From Nocardiopsis terrae (GTDB taxonomy: Bacteria > Actinomycetota > Actinomycetes > Streptosporangiales > Streptosporangiaceae): 64,000 bases of DNA. Every line of letters begins with the position of its first letter. Positions within the stretch are counted from its first letter, which is position 1. The stretch spans positions 1 to 64,000 of the forward strand of contig NZ_BMXJ01000004.1 in NCBI RefSeq assembly GCF_014651695.1, read 5' to 3'. The notes below the pieces were generated by a model. The model saw only the letters and a program-made list of their open reading frames with translations. It had not been told where the DNA came from and did no database searches. Of this stretch, positions 56,478 through 64,000 are shown in pieces. The position numbers and the translations under genes are program-made.

Positions 56478-57125
56478 TCAGTCCTGCAGGCCGGAGGCGC
56501 GGACCGTGATGTTGAGCCTGCCGGTCAGGCCCAGGCCGGGGTCCGCGCTTCCCGGGCGGGTGCGCGGAACCCCGTGGTAGGCCATCCGGGAGGGGCCGCC
56601 GAAGACGAACAGGTCGCCGCCGCGCAGTTCGACGTCGGTGTAGGGCCGGTTCCGGGTCTCGGTGTTGCCGAACCGGAAGACGCAGCTGTCGCCGAGGCTG
56701 AACGAGACCACGGGGGCACGGGAGCGTTCGTCCCGGTCCTGGTGCATGCCCATCCGGGCGTCGGCGTCGTAGAAGTTGACCAGGGCCACGTCGTAGGGGT
56801 CCCCCCGGTGCGGGGCCCCGTGGGCGGCCTCGACTGCGCGGGCCGCCAGGTCGCCCAGCAGGTCGGGGAAGGGCTGGACCGGGGTACCGTCGGGCAGCTC
56901 GCGGGCGTAGGAGTAGGGCTGCCAGTGCCAGCCGAGCGAGACCATCGAGACGCTCATCCGCCCGCCGCGCGGCATGGGGTGCCGACGCATCCCCGCAGGC
57001 CCGCGCGCCCACTCCCGGCAGCGCCGGACCAGGTCGGCCTGGGTCTGCGGGGACAGCCAGCCGGGCAGGTGGACGGCGCCCGGGGCGACGGTGACCGGTG
57101 GTGAACCGAACAGTGCTTCGTCCAT
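56478..57125 (-). CDS. alkB: AlkB-type 2-oxoglutarate/Fe(II) DNA dealkylase
   Basis: 215 residues. Fe ligands His and Asp of HQDRDE and a distal His in YHGVPR; 2-oxoglutarate Arg in RLNITVR; substrate-lid motif NFYDADARMGMH. It oxidatively reverses 1-methyladenine and 3-methylcytosine lesions. It lies 46 kb from the PKS cluster, so a tie to the AlkC gene there is not implied. Confidence 0.93.
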   Translation of the reverse strand: MDEALFGSPPVTVAPGAVHLPGWLSPQTQADLVRRCREWARGPAGMRRHPMPRGGRMSVSMVSLGWHWQPYSYARELPDGTPVQPFPDLLGDLAARAVEAAHGAPHRGDPYDVALVNFYDADARMGMHQDRDERSRAPVVSFSLGDSCVFRFGNTETRNRPYTDVELRGGDLFVFGGPSRMAYHGVPRTRPGSADPGLGLTGRLNITVRASGLQD

Positions 57126-57189
57126 GCCCCCATGGTGCCCCGCGCGGGTGACGGAACCGCGCGGGGCGCGGGCGGGAAGGGGGTCCGGA

Positions 57190-58992
57190 TCAGCGGCGCA
57201 TGAGGTCGCGGACGTTGACCACCAGGAGCACGACCACGATGAGCACGATCGGGACGGTGACGGCGATCCGCCAGTCGGCGATGAAGGCCGCCACCACCCC
57301 CACGATCAGGCCTGTGACGACGGCGGCGATCGCCAGTCCGGTGAGGTACTGGACGAACTTGCGGCGGGCGACGGCGTCGATCGCCGCGAAGCCCAGGACG
57401 ACCCCGAGCATGGCCCACAGGGTCATGTGCCCGTCCAGCAGGAACAGGGGCAGCGCCAGGGAGATGAGCAGCAGGGGCGTGCTCAACGCGACCCACAGGT
57501 GCAGGAAGCGGTTGGTGCGCTGCTCGCCGGAGGCGTAGGGCAGGTGCGGTGCCTTGAGGTGGCCCGTGGGCGAGGGCACCAGCGGGGTGTCGCTGTCCAG
57601 GGAGCGTTGGAGCGTCTCGCGTTCGTCGGCGATCAGGACCCGCTTCTCGTACACCTCGGCGAGTTCCTTCTCCAGTTCCTCGACCTGCTGGGAGTACTCG
57701 CGGGCGCGGGGCTGTGACTGGGCCTCGCGTTCGAGGACGATACGGGCCGAGTCGAGTTGGCGGAGCCGGTCACGGCGTCTGACGATCTCCGCGTCCATGT
57801 CGCGCACCCGCGTGTCCAGGCCGCGCAGGTGGGAGCGCAGTTCGGCGCGGGCCGCGCGCTCACTGGGCGCCACCTTCTGCAGTCCGGCCCAGGTCAGCGG
57901 GTCCGCCCAGGAGCGGCGGATGGTGCCGTCGCGTTCGTAGCGGGGACCGCTGGGAGCACGCTCACCGTCGAAGAAGTCACGGGTGTCGCGCCCCCACAGT
58001 CCGCGGAAGCCGTGCACCCAGGGGGTGTCGTCGTCGATGAGGACGGCGTTCCACTCCCGGTCGCCTCCGGGGCCGAGCCGTTCGCCGTCGCCGCGCGCGT
58101 AGTCGACGAAGGGGACGCCGATGCCGTGCCGGTTGATGGCGCTGTCTGCCCGGAAGAGGCGCTGGGTGATCCGTCGCCAGAAGCGGACGAGTCCGCGCAG
58201 TACCGCGGGGTCGACCTGGATGAGGTAGTCGCCGGCGAGCATCTGGTGCGAGTGCGATCCCGCACCGACGTAGACCACCGGGTGGGGGCCGTCCCGACGC
58301 AGCTCGGGGTCGGCCCAGGAGCGGCGCAGGTCGTCACCCTGGTACTCGTGCGAGGAGGCGCCGACCCATACCGGGCGGGTGCCGCCGTCGGGGTTCTCCA
58401 CCGCGTAGACGGTGACGCGCTCCCAGTCGGCCTCGTGGTCGTTGACCCCGCCGTAGATGGTGCGCCAGTCGTTCATCGCGTAGAAGAACCAGTACTGGAG
58501 GATGATGTAGCCGCCCTCGCGGGTGACGCGCCCGTAGTAGGTGGCGCCGCCGTTGTCGACGCGCTCCCGGTAGCGGGTCACCGCGGCGAAGGTGACGCCT
58601 CCGGGGACCGCTCCGCGGATGAGCAGTGAGAGCTTCATCAGGATGTCGAGGACGCGGCCGAGCACGCCCACGGCGGCCAGGCGCCCGCTCTTGGGGATCA
58701 CCGAGCGGGCGATGCCCTTGAACCGGCGGGCCTCCTCGCGCAGCGTCTCCTCCTGCACGAAGCGCAGGTGCTTGTGCCGCCCGGGCCACTCCTCCTCGGC
58801 CCGGGCGAGCCTGTCGAGGGTGAGCTCGCCGACCGGGACGATGACGCTCTCGCGTCCGCCGGGCTCCTCGATCCAGAGGCTGCAGTTGCGTACGTAGGCG
58901 TCCACGTCGGCAGGGAAGAAGAGTTCCCCCTCGGTGCACATGAGCACCGGTTCGTGGGCGCGCAGGAGTTCGATGTCAGATTTGGCCGCCAT
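57190..58992 (-). CDS. Vps62-like protein with coiled coil and C-terminal membrane helices
   Basis: 600 residues from ATG 58992. N-terminal two-thirds carry Vps62-type motifs: GGYIILQYWFFYAMNDWR, GVNDHEADWERVTVYA and VYVGAGSHSHQMLAGDY. A coiled coil follows (about 410-480, with repeated REAQSQPRAREYSQQVEELEKELAEVYEKR), then about four membrane helices. No typical ribosome site lies before the ATG, so it may be leaderless. Cellular role unknown in bacteria. Bases 57126-57189 are a short gap with no feature. Confidence 0.75.
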   Translation of the reverse strand: MAAKSDIELLRAHEPVLMCTEGELFFPADVDAYVRNCSLWIEEPGGRESVIVPVGELTLDRLARAEEEWPGRHKHLRFVQEETLREEARRFKGIARSVIPKSGRLAAVGVLGRVLDILMKLSLLIRGAVPGGVTFAAVTRYRERVDNGGATYYGRVTREGGYIILQYWFFYAMNDWRTIYGGVNDHEADWERVTVYAVENPDGGTRPVWVGASSHEYQGDDLRRSWADPELRRDGPHPVVYVGAGSHSHQMLAGDYLIQVDPAVLRGLVRFWRRITQRLFRADSAINRHGIGVPFVDYARGDGERLGPGGDREWNAVLIDDDTPWVHGFRGLWGRDTRDFFDGERAPSGPRYERDGTIRRSWADPLTWAGLQKVAPSERAARAELRSHLRGLDTRVRDMDAEIVRRRDRLRQLDSARIVLEREAQSQPRAREYSQQVEELEKELAEVYEKRVLIADERETLQRSLDSDTPLVPSPTGHLKAPHLPYASGEQRTNRFLHLWVALSTPLLLISLALPLFLLDGHMTLWAMLGVVLGFAAIDAVARRKFVQYLTGLAIAAVVTGLIVGVVAAFIADWRIAVTVPIVLIVVVLLVVNVRDLMRR

Positions 58993-59108
58993 GATTCGGA
59001 CCAAGTTAGTGCATGCGGGGCCGGTGCCGTGCCTGGAAGGGACCCTGGTCGGAGTGGGCCCTGTCATGCCGGTCGACGCCCGGCCCGGGAACCTTACCCT
59101 GAAATCAC

Positions 59109-59137
59109 TTGCCAACATGGAAAGTGAGTGCAACTAT
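59109..59137 (+). promoter_or_regulatory. Sigma-70-like promoter for the membrane protein gene
   Basis: TTGCCA (59109-59114) and AACTAT (59132-59137) are 17 bp apart in an unusually AT-rich stretch, 31 bp upstream of the ATG at 59168. TATAGA overlaps the -10. Confidence 0.4.
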
Positions 59138-59167
59138 AGAAAAACATTGACAGAGAGGAATCCTCGA

Positions 59168-59593
59168 ATGCACAGCGAAGAGGCCCAGGACGCCCTGGAG
59201 CGGGCCCGGGCGATGCAGGCGAAGGTAGGCCCGAGGGGGCGCTGGTACGCGGTATACGGTTTCGGGTTCGGCCTGACCAGCATGGTGCTCCTGCTGATCA
59301 TCGGGATCAGCGGCACCGTCACGGGCGTGCTCGTGGGCCTGGCGTTCTACCTGGTCATGCTCACCGCGCTCATCCTCTACAGCCGCCGCCAGCCGGTGCA
59401 GCCCCTCGGCTACGCCAAGCTGCACAACTGGGGCACAGGCGTGTGGGCCCCCGTCTACGCCACGGCCGTCGTGGCCGGAAGTATCTTCTTCCAGGGGGAG
59501 CCGGCCTGGTGGGTGCCGATGGCGGTGCTGAGCGCGGTCCCCACGTCCGTGGCGGCCCTCGTCGTCCTGCGCCGCAGCAGGAGCGCTCAGTGA
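59168..59593 (+). CDS. Small membrane protein (four-helix type)
   Basis: 141 residues. Starts MHSEEAQDALERARAMQAKVG, then four hydrophobic segments (YGFGFGLTSMVLLLIIGISG; VTGVLVGLAFYLVMLTALIL; WAPVYATAVVAGSIFFQG; MAVLSAVPTSVAALVVL). It overlaps the winged-helix gene by GTGA, so it is probably regulated and functionally tied to it. No family assigned. Confidence 0.8.
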   Translation: MHSEEAQDALERARAMQAKVGPRGRWYAVYGFGFGLTSMVLLLIIGISGTVTGVLVGLAFYLVMLTALILYSRRQPVQPLGYAKLHNWGTGVWAPVYATAVVAGSIFFQGEPAWWVPMAVLSAVPTSVAALVVLRRSRSAQ

Positions 59594-59910
59594 ACCATCC
59601 ACGCAGCCGCCTGGACGAGGTCATCCACTCCCCGGTCCGGTTCTCCATCGTCGCGGCGCTGGCCTCGGCCCACCAGATCGAGTTCCGGGTCCTGCGGGAC
59701 ACCGTGGAGGTCAGCGACTCCGCGCTGTCCAAGCAGATCGCGACCCTGGAGGAGGCCGGGTACGTGGTCGTGCACAAGTTCCGCGTGGGGCGGCGCACCC
59801 GCACCTCCCTCCTGCTCAGCACGGAGGGACGCAAGGCCTTCGAGCAGCACGTGCGGGCCCTGCGCGACATCGCCTCCGGCGTCGATCTGCCCCCGTCCGC
59901 CCCCGACTGA
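59590..59910 (+). CDS. Winged-helix transcriptional regulator (MarR/ArsR-like, HTH_27 type)
   Basis: 106 residues from GTG 59590, which overlaps the previous stop. SPVRFSIVAALASAHQIEFRVLRDTVEVSDSALSKQIATLEEAGYVVVHK contains the HTH and wing, as in the short actinobacterial DNA-binding proteins encoded beside membrane proteins. It likely controls its own two-gene operon. Confidence 0.88.
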   Translation: MNHPRSRLDEVIHSPVRFSIVAALASAHQIEFRVLRDTVEVSDSALSKQIATLEEAGYVVVHKFRVGRRTRTSLLLSTEGRKAFEQHVRALRDIASGVDLPPSAPD

Positions 59911-60000
59911 TCCTCCGGCGGCCACCGGCCGACGAACCTGCGGTGACACCACGGGAACGAGAACGGCAAGAGTACGGCCGCGCACTCGCGTACGCGGCCT

Positions 60001-60040
60001 GGGCCCGTCCCGCCGCCCCGAGGGGCGCCGGGACGGGCCC
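60001..60040. terminator. 40-bp near-perfect hairpin between convergent genes
   Basis: GGGCCCGTCCCG (60001-60012) pairs with CGGGACGGGCCC (60029-60040), and the intervening CGCCCC/GGGGCG arms extend the stem with one mismatch. It lies in the 185-bp gap between the winged-helix gene and the EamA gene, both ending here. Confidence 0.8.
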
Positions 60041-60095
60041 GAGGACCCTCCGGTGCGTGCGTCCGCCCTCCCGGGGGCCGCACCGGAGGGCCGGT

Positions 60096-61040
60096 TCAGG
60101 CGGCCTGCGCCGGCGCGAGGCGGCCGCGCTGCCTGCGCACGGTCCTGGGGACCGCGGGCCCGGCGCCCCGGTCCCCTCGGGCGGCGCCGATCCCGGCGAT
60201 CACCACCAGTCCCATTCCGACCAGCTGCACGGCGACCGGTGCCTGACCGATGACGACCAGTCCCATCACCAGGGCGACGGCGGGTTCCAGGCTGGAGAAG
60301 GTGCTGTAGGCGGTCCGGCTCATCCGCTGCAGGGCGACCATCTCCAGCAGGAACGGCACCATCGGGAAGAGCAGCGCGATGAGCAGCGTGAACATGATGA
60401 GCCCGGGGTCGGGGTCGGCGATCGCGGCCGGGGCGCCCAGCGGAGCGGTGACCAGGGCTGCGACGGTCATCGCCAGGGCGAGGCCGTGCACGGCGTTGAA
60501 CCCGGCGCCGACCCGCTGGGTCAGCACGATGTAGCCGACCACGCAGACCGCCCCGGCCAGGGCGAAGCCGATCCCCGCCAGGTCGAGCTCGCCCTGCCAG
60601 GGGCGGGTCAGGCAGACCACGCCGACCACGGCCGCGACGATCCACACCAGTTCGCGGCGGCGACGCATGGCAGCGACGGCTACCACCAGGGTGCCGAGGA
60701 ACTCGATGGAGGTGGCCGTACCGAGTTCGATTCGGGCCGTCGCCTCGGAGTAGAACAGCATCATCCCCGCGCTCGCTGTGCCCAGGATCACCACGGCCCC
60801 CAGCTCACGTGGCTTCGCCGCACGCACGGCCCGCCACAGGGAGCGACCACCGAGCGCTAGGAGGAGCAGCGCGGCCCAGCTCAGCCGGAGCCAGGTGACC
60901 GTGGCCGGACTGGCCTGCTCGAAGGCGGTCACGGCCAGAGCGCTGCCCGTGTGCAGCGTGAACATGCCGACGAGCAGCATCAACGGAGCCGGGATCGGGG
61001 TCCGGGCACGGCGGAGCGAGGGAAGGAAGGAGCGGATCAC
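60096..61040 (-). CDS. EamA/RhtA-type amino-acid or metabolite exporter (DMT superfamily)
   Basis: About 314 residues from GTG 61040; an ATG 36 bp upstream would put the start inside the divergent operator region. Ten hydrophobic helices in two repeats, with LFYSEATARIELGTATSIEFLGTL and RMSRTAYSTFSSLEPAVALVMGL. Resembles RhtA-type threonine/homoserine exporters. Divergent from a LysR gene that probably controls it. Confidence 0.85.
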   Translation of the reverse strand: MIRSFLPSLRRARTPIPAPLMLLVGMFTLHTGSALAVTAFEQASPATVTWLRLSWAALLLLALGGRSLWRAVRAAKPRELGAVVILGTASAGMMLFYSEATARIELGTATSIEFLGTLVVAVAAMRRRRELVWIVAAVVGVVCLTRPWQGELDLAGIGFALAGAVCVVGYIVLTQRVGAGFNAVHGLALAMTVAALVTAPLGAPAAIADPDPGLIMFTLLIALLFPMVPFLLEMVALQRMSRTAYSTFSSLEPAVALVMGLVVIGQAPVAVQLVGMGLVVIAGIGAARGDRGAGPAVPRTVRRQRGRLAPAQAA

Positions 61041-61053
61041 CCGACCATTGGAC

Positions 61054-61102
61054 CTACATGGTTCGTTTCTGTCCACGGACTCATGGTTGATGGACCATGT
61101 AG
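61054..61102. promoter_or_regulatory. LysR-type operator between divergent EamA and LysR genes
   Basis: Half-sites CTACATGGT (61054-61062), CATGGT (61082-61087) and ACCATGTAG (61094-61102) form two nested inverted repeats. The layout of a recognition and an activation site is typical of LysR autoregulation. Confidence 0.6.
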
Positions 61103-61111
61103 TTTTGGTGG

Positions 61112-62032
61112 ATGGATTTCACTCGGCTCCGCCTACTCGTGGAACTGGAACGACTCGGCACGATGTCCGCTGTGTCCGAGGTCACAGGCATGAGTACCTC
61201 CGCGGTGTCCAAACACTTCGCCGTCCTGGAGAAGGAGGCGGATGTTCCGCTGATCGTCCCGGACGGGCGACGGGTACGGCTCACCCCGGCAGGACGGCGG
61301 CTCGCCGAACACGCCGTGGACATCCTCGCCCGGGTGGAGGCCGCCCAGGCCGAATTCGACGGTGAGACGGCCCCCGTCGGCCGTGTCGACCTGGTGATGT
61401 ACACGTCAGCGGCGCCGATCGTGCTCCCCGCGGTGCGCCGTCTGAGACGCGACCACCCCGGGATGGACATCCGCCTGACCGAGTACGAGTCGGACCAGGC
61501 GCTGGATCTCCTCCAGGACGGGGGCGCGGATCTGGGGGTGGTCTACCAGTACAGTCTGCTCCCCCGGAAATTCCCGGGGACGCTCACGGTTCACCCGGTG
61601 GGAAGCGAGGCGCTGCTGCTCTCCCAGCCCTCCGAGGGCGCGGACAGCAGGACGCTCACCCGGCGCCGCCTGCGCGAACTGTCGGAAGCCTCCTGGATCG
61701 CCAGCCCCTACCGGGGCGACGAGGAGGCCCTGCTGCAGCGGATGTGCGCCGACGCCGGATTCACCCCCCGGATCACGCACCGCATCGACACGCTGGACCT
61801 GTTCGAGGAACTGGTGGCCACCGGGGTCGGCGTGGGCGTGGTGCCCCGCCTGTCGACCACCACACGGCGCGGGGTCGCCCACGCCCCGCTGGGCGAACTG
61901 GGCGGGGTCCGCCGGGTCTACCTGGCCGGACGCACCGGCGGCTGGGCCTGGCGGCCGATCCGGCTGGCCGCCGCCTACCTGCACCAGGCCGCTTCGGAGG
62001 TGCTCGACGACGTCCCGCCGTCCCCGTTCTGA
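61112..62032 (+). CDS. LysR-family transcriptional regulator (EamA-linked)
   Basis: 306 residues. N-terminal HTH DFTRLRLLVELERLGTMSAVSEVTGMSTSAVSKHFAVLEKEADVPL; an effector domain follows (ALDLLQDGGADLGVVYQYS). The ATG at 61112 has only a weak GGTGG ribosome site. Probably activates or represses the divergent exporter in response to its substrate. Confidence 0.93.
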   Translation: MDFTRLRLLVELERLGTMSAVSEVTGMSTSAVSKHFAVLEKEADVPLIVPDGRRVRLTPAGRRLAEHAVDILARVEAAQAEFDGETAPVGRVDLVMYTSAAPIVLPAVRRLRRDHPGMDIRLTEYESDQALDLLQDGGADLGVVYQYSLLPRKFPGTLTVHPVGSEALLLSQPSEGADSRTLTRRRLRELSEASWIASPYRGDEEALLQRMCADAGFTPRITHRIDTLDLFEELVATGVGVGVVPRLSTTTRRGVAHAPLGELGGVRRVYLAGRTGGWAWRPIRLAAAYLHQAASEVLDDVPPSPF

Positions 62033-62099
62033 ACGGCGACCGCAACGGTGGTGGGAGAAGTCGCCCCCGACCGGGACGGCCCGGGCCCGGTGCCCGGGG

Positions 62100-63029
62100 T
62101 CAGCCCGCGACGGCGAAGGGGCCCACGGAGGGGACCGGGACCTTGCTGGCGGCCTCGCGAACGGCGGTGAGCAGGGGCTCTGGGGTCGAACCCGCCCGGG
62201 ACAGGGTGATGATGTGGCGCCGGGCGGTCTCCCGCACCCCGCGGACCACGATCTGGGGCTTGTTCAGCCCGGTCCAGGCCAGCCTCGGCATCAGGGCGAC
62301 CCCCAGGCCCGCCTGCACCATGGAGAAGACGGCACTGAAGTCGTCGACGGTGTGCACCACCCGGGGCTGGAACCCCGCCTGGTTGGCGGCGGCGGTCACA
62401 CAGGAGTGCCAGGCCGTACCCGGGGCGGACATGATCCAGTCCTGCGCGGCCAGGTCGTCGGCCAGGTGCAGGCTCGTACGGGTGGCCAGGGGGTGCTGGT
62501 AGGGCAGGATCGCATCGAACAGCTCGACCATGACCGGGTCCGCGCGGAAGTCGGGGTCCCCGGTGGCGGGCATGTGCGCGGTGGACATGGTCAGGGCCAC
62601 GTCCAGCTGGCCCGACCGCACCATCTCGGCGCTCTCCTCGGGCTCGGCCTGCACGACCTCGAAGGTCCAGCCGGGGTGGCTGGTGCGCAGGCGGGCCAGG
62701 GCCGGGGCGAGGAGGTCGCTGATGCCGGTGGAGAAGGAACCGACCCGGACCACCCCCCGGTCGCCGTCCGCGTACTCGGCCAGGTCCGCGGTGGCGCGTT
62801 CCATCTCCGCGAAGATGACGTGCGCGCGCTTGAGCAGGACCCGGGCGGCACCGGTCAGCAGGAATCGGCGGCCCTGGCGTTCGACGAGGGGGACCCCGGC
62901 TTCCCTGGCCAGGGCGGCGAGCTGTTGGGAGACCGCCGACGGGGTGACGTTGAGCGCCTCCGCGGTGGCTGCCACCGTGCGGTGGTGGTCAAGGGCCTGA
63001 AGGAGCTGCAACCGCCGAACGTCGATCAT
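62100..63029 (-). CDS. LysR-family transcriptional regulator
   Basis: 309 residues from ATG 63029. HTH MIDVRRLQLLQALDHHRTVAATAEALNVTPSAVSQQLAALAREAGVPLVERQGRR, then a substrate-binding domain (GLGVALMPRLAW, QAEPEESAEMVRSGQLDVAL). It is the second LysR here and is convergent with the first. Its target may be the divergent GNAT gene. Confidence 0.93.
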   Translation of the reverse strand: MIDVRRLQLLQALDHHRTVAATAEALNVTPSAVSQQLAALAREAGVPLVERQGRRFLLTGAARVLLKRAHVIFAEMERATADLAEYADGDRGVVRVGSFSTGISDLLAPALARLRTSHPGWTFEVVQAEPEESAEMVRSGQLDVALTMSTAHMPATGDPDFRADPVMVELFDAILPYQHPLATRTSLHLADDLAAQDWIMSAPGTAWHSCVTAAANQAGFQPRVVHTVDDFSAVFSMVQAGLGVALMPRLAWTGLNKPQIVVRGVRETARRHIITLSRAGSTPEPLLTAVREAASKVPVPSVGPFAVAG

Positions 63030-63326
63030 GGATCCCAATTTATGGCAGAACGCCCAGGTTTCTAGATGGTTTCGGTCGGATCACCCACTCTTTGTGAGTG
63101 ATTCCGTGCACACCGTCCAGCCCCCCGCTACCCCCTCGGGAGAACCCCCGAGAGAAACATTCGAAGTTTTTCTCACTGAGAGATGTGGTGTGTGGTTTTT
63201 CCTCGTGTCGGACCTGTTCCCGCCGATACCGGCACGTACAGTCAGACTCACAGCTCAACCACGGGCCCGCAGAGTGCGGCCCGCAGGGGATCAGCACCCA
63301 ATGCTGGTGGAACGGGTGAGAAGAAA
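63030..63326. promoter_or_regulatory. Divergent region between the LysR and GNAT genes
   Basis: 297 bp without a gene and AT-richer than average. A small hairpin spans about 63079-63102 (TCAC..ACTC-tttgt-GAGTGA). Promoters of both genes are expected here. Confidence 0.45.
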
Positions 63327-63884
63327 ATGCAAACTTCGCTGATGACCAAACCTCGTTCAACGAACGTCGGCGTCCTTGGCTTCCGCTACCTCGGAGCCCA
63401 CGAGGTGGAGGAGCTCGCTGACCTGTGGGGTGCGCTGCACCAGCAGCACACGGTGACCGCCCCGCACCTTGAGGAGATCATCAGCGCGGTGAGCCTGGAC
63501 GAGTCCTGGCGCCGGCGCCGCGCCCAGTACCTGGAGTGGCTCGCCGACCCCGACACCATGGCCATCCTCGCCGAGCACGAGGGCGACCTGGCCGGATATG
63601 CGATGGTCACCATCCGCGAGAACGCCCAGGGCAGCTGGGACCGCGGTGAACGGGTCGCCGTCGTGCAGACCTTCGCCATCGACCCGGAGTACACCGGCTC
63701 CGGTGTCGGCTCCAAGCTCCTGGAGGAGGTGCGCCGCCAGCTCGCCGCCATGGGCATCCGGGACATCGAGTTCTCCGCGCTGGCCACCGCCTCCGAGGAC
63801 ATCAGCTTCCTGGAGCAGGAGGGCTTCCGCCCCTTCGTCACCACCATGGTCTGCCGCGTCGACGGCTTCGGCGCCCACGACTGA
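63327..63884 (+). CDS. GNAT-family N-acetyltransferase
   Basis: 185 residues; ATG 63327 (MQTSLMTKP) with GTGAGAAG upstream. The acetyl-CoA motif A is seen in VVQTFAIDPEYTGSGVGSKLLEEVRRQL, and ILAEHEGDLAGYAMV is the preceding beta-bulge strand. Substrate unknown. Confidence 0.9.
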   Translation: MQTSLMTKPRSTNVGVLGFRYLGAHEVEELADLWGALHQQHTVTAPHLEEIISAVSLDESWRRRRAQYLEWLADPDTMAILAEHEGDLAGYAMVTIRENAQGSWDRGERVAVVQTFAIDPEYTGSGVGSKLLEEVRRQLAAMGIRDIEFSALATASEDISFLEQEGFRPFVTTMVCRVDGFGAHD

Positions 63885-63930
63885 CGGCTGACACCCGGCC
63901 GGGAACCGGCTCGAGATCGACCAGGAACCA

Positions 63931-63967
63931 GCCCCCGTGCGGTCATACCCACGTCCCGCACGGGGGC
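63931..63967 (+). terminator. Hairpin terminator after the GNAT gene
   Basis: GCCCCCGTGCGG pairs with CCGCACGGGGGC across a 13-nt loop, 47 bp after the GNAT stop. Confidence 0.75.
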
Positions 63968-64000
63968 TTCCCGCTGCCCGGCCCCGGGCGACACACCCCG

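Noticed and set aside
56478..57125. AlkB as part of the PKS self-resistance
   Set aside because: It is 46 kb away with ordinary neighbours and is a common housekeeping gene.

Overview
This window reads as chromosome of a very GC-rich actinomycete. GC-biased third codon positions, GTG/TTG starts, ATGA/GTGA operon overlaps, a perfect CebR-type operator, a DUF574 S-adenosyl methyltransferase and a Ser/Thr kinase with a Gly/Ala/Thr-rich linker all fit Streptosporangiales/Streptomycetales. A Nocardiopsis-like host is my best guess, from gene content only. The window opens inside a gene, so the left part of the first locus is missing.

Region 1 (1-18.1 kb) is the right-hand part of an unusual type I polyketide cluster, all on the plus strand: an AT-less KS-KR-ACP protein (partial), a KS-(eroded AT)-DH-ACP-KS-AT protein, an AlkC-type DNA glycosylase, a DH-KR-ACP-alpha-oxoamine synthase protein, a 100-residue orphan, an HDAC-like amidohydrolase, a type II thioesterase and a DHA2 exporter. 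The AlkC gene sits in the middle of what looks like one dehydratase domain: the preceding PKS ends in the first DH strand (HPLLG...) and the following PKS begins with the rest of that DH. A PLP-dependent offloading domain plus a DNA-repair glycosylase suggests an alpha-aminoketone-derived, DNA-alkylating product with built-in self-resistance. The PKS genes also carry C-rich, G-poor repeated tracts (GRINS-like), including a 409-bp exact duplication. The locus ends at a 34-bp palindromic terminator and an IS630-type transposase fragment.

Region 2 (18.9-27.4 kb) holds a CE1758/CE1759-type luciferase-like monooxygenase and FMN reductase pair, a small gene, a decayed pseudogene, a tandem pair of about 130-nt elements whose stems co-vary (candidate structured RNA), a transmembrane Ser/Thr kinase, a LacI-family regulator, and a DHA1 exporter preceded by a perfect 22-bp palindrome.

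Region 3 (27.4-37.2 kb) is a phenylacetate catabolic locus. paaJ-F-H-G and paaA-B-C-D-E-I read leftward and paaK reads rightward. Two identical PaaR-type boxes mark the two promoter regions. No paaR or paaZ gene is present.

Region 4 (37.3-53.5 kb) has a class C beta-lactamase-like hydrolase, a DUF574 methyltransferase, a nucleotidyltransferase, a 30-residue membrane peptide, an MFS transporter, a LacI-controlled rhamnoside locus (sugar ABC transporter, GH78 alpha-L-rhamnosidase, regulator) with three related operators, a membrane protein with a sigma-region-4-like N-terminus, and a GH1 beta-glucosidase under a CebR box.

Region 5 (53.6-64 kb) is mostly housekeeping or unknown: a coiled-coil membrane protein, CorA, AlkB, a Vps62-like membrane protein, a membrane protein/winged-helix pair, a divergent EamA/LysR pair, a second LysR and a GNAT acetyltransferase. 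I saw no rRNA, tRNA or CRISPR array.
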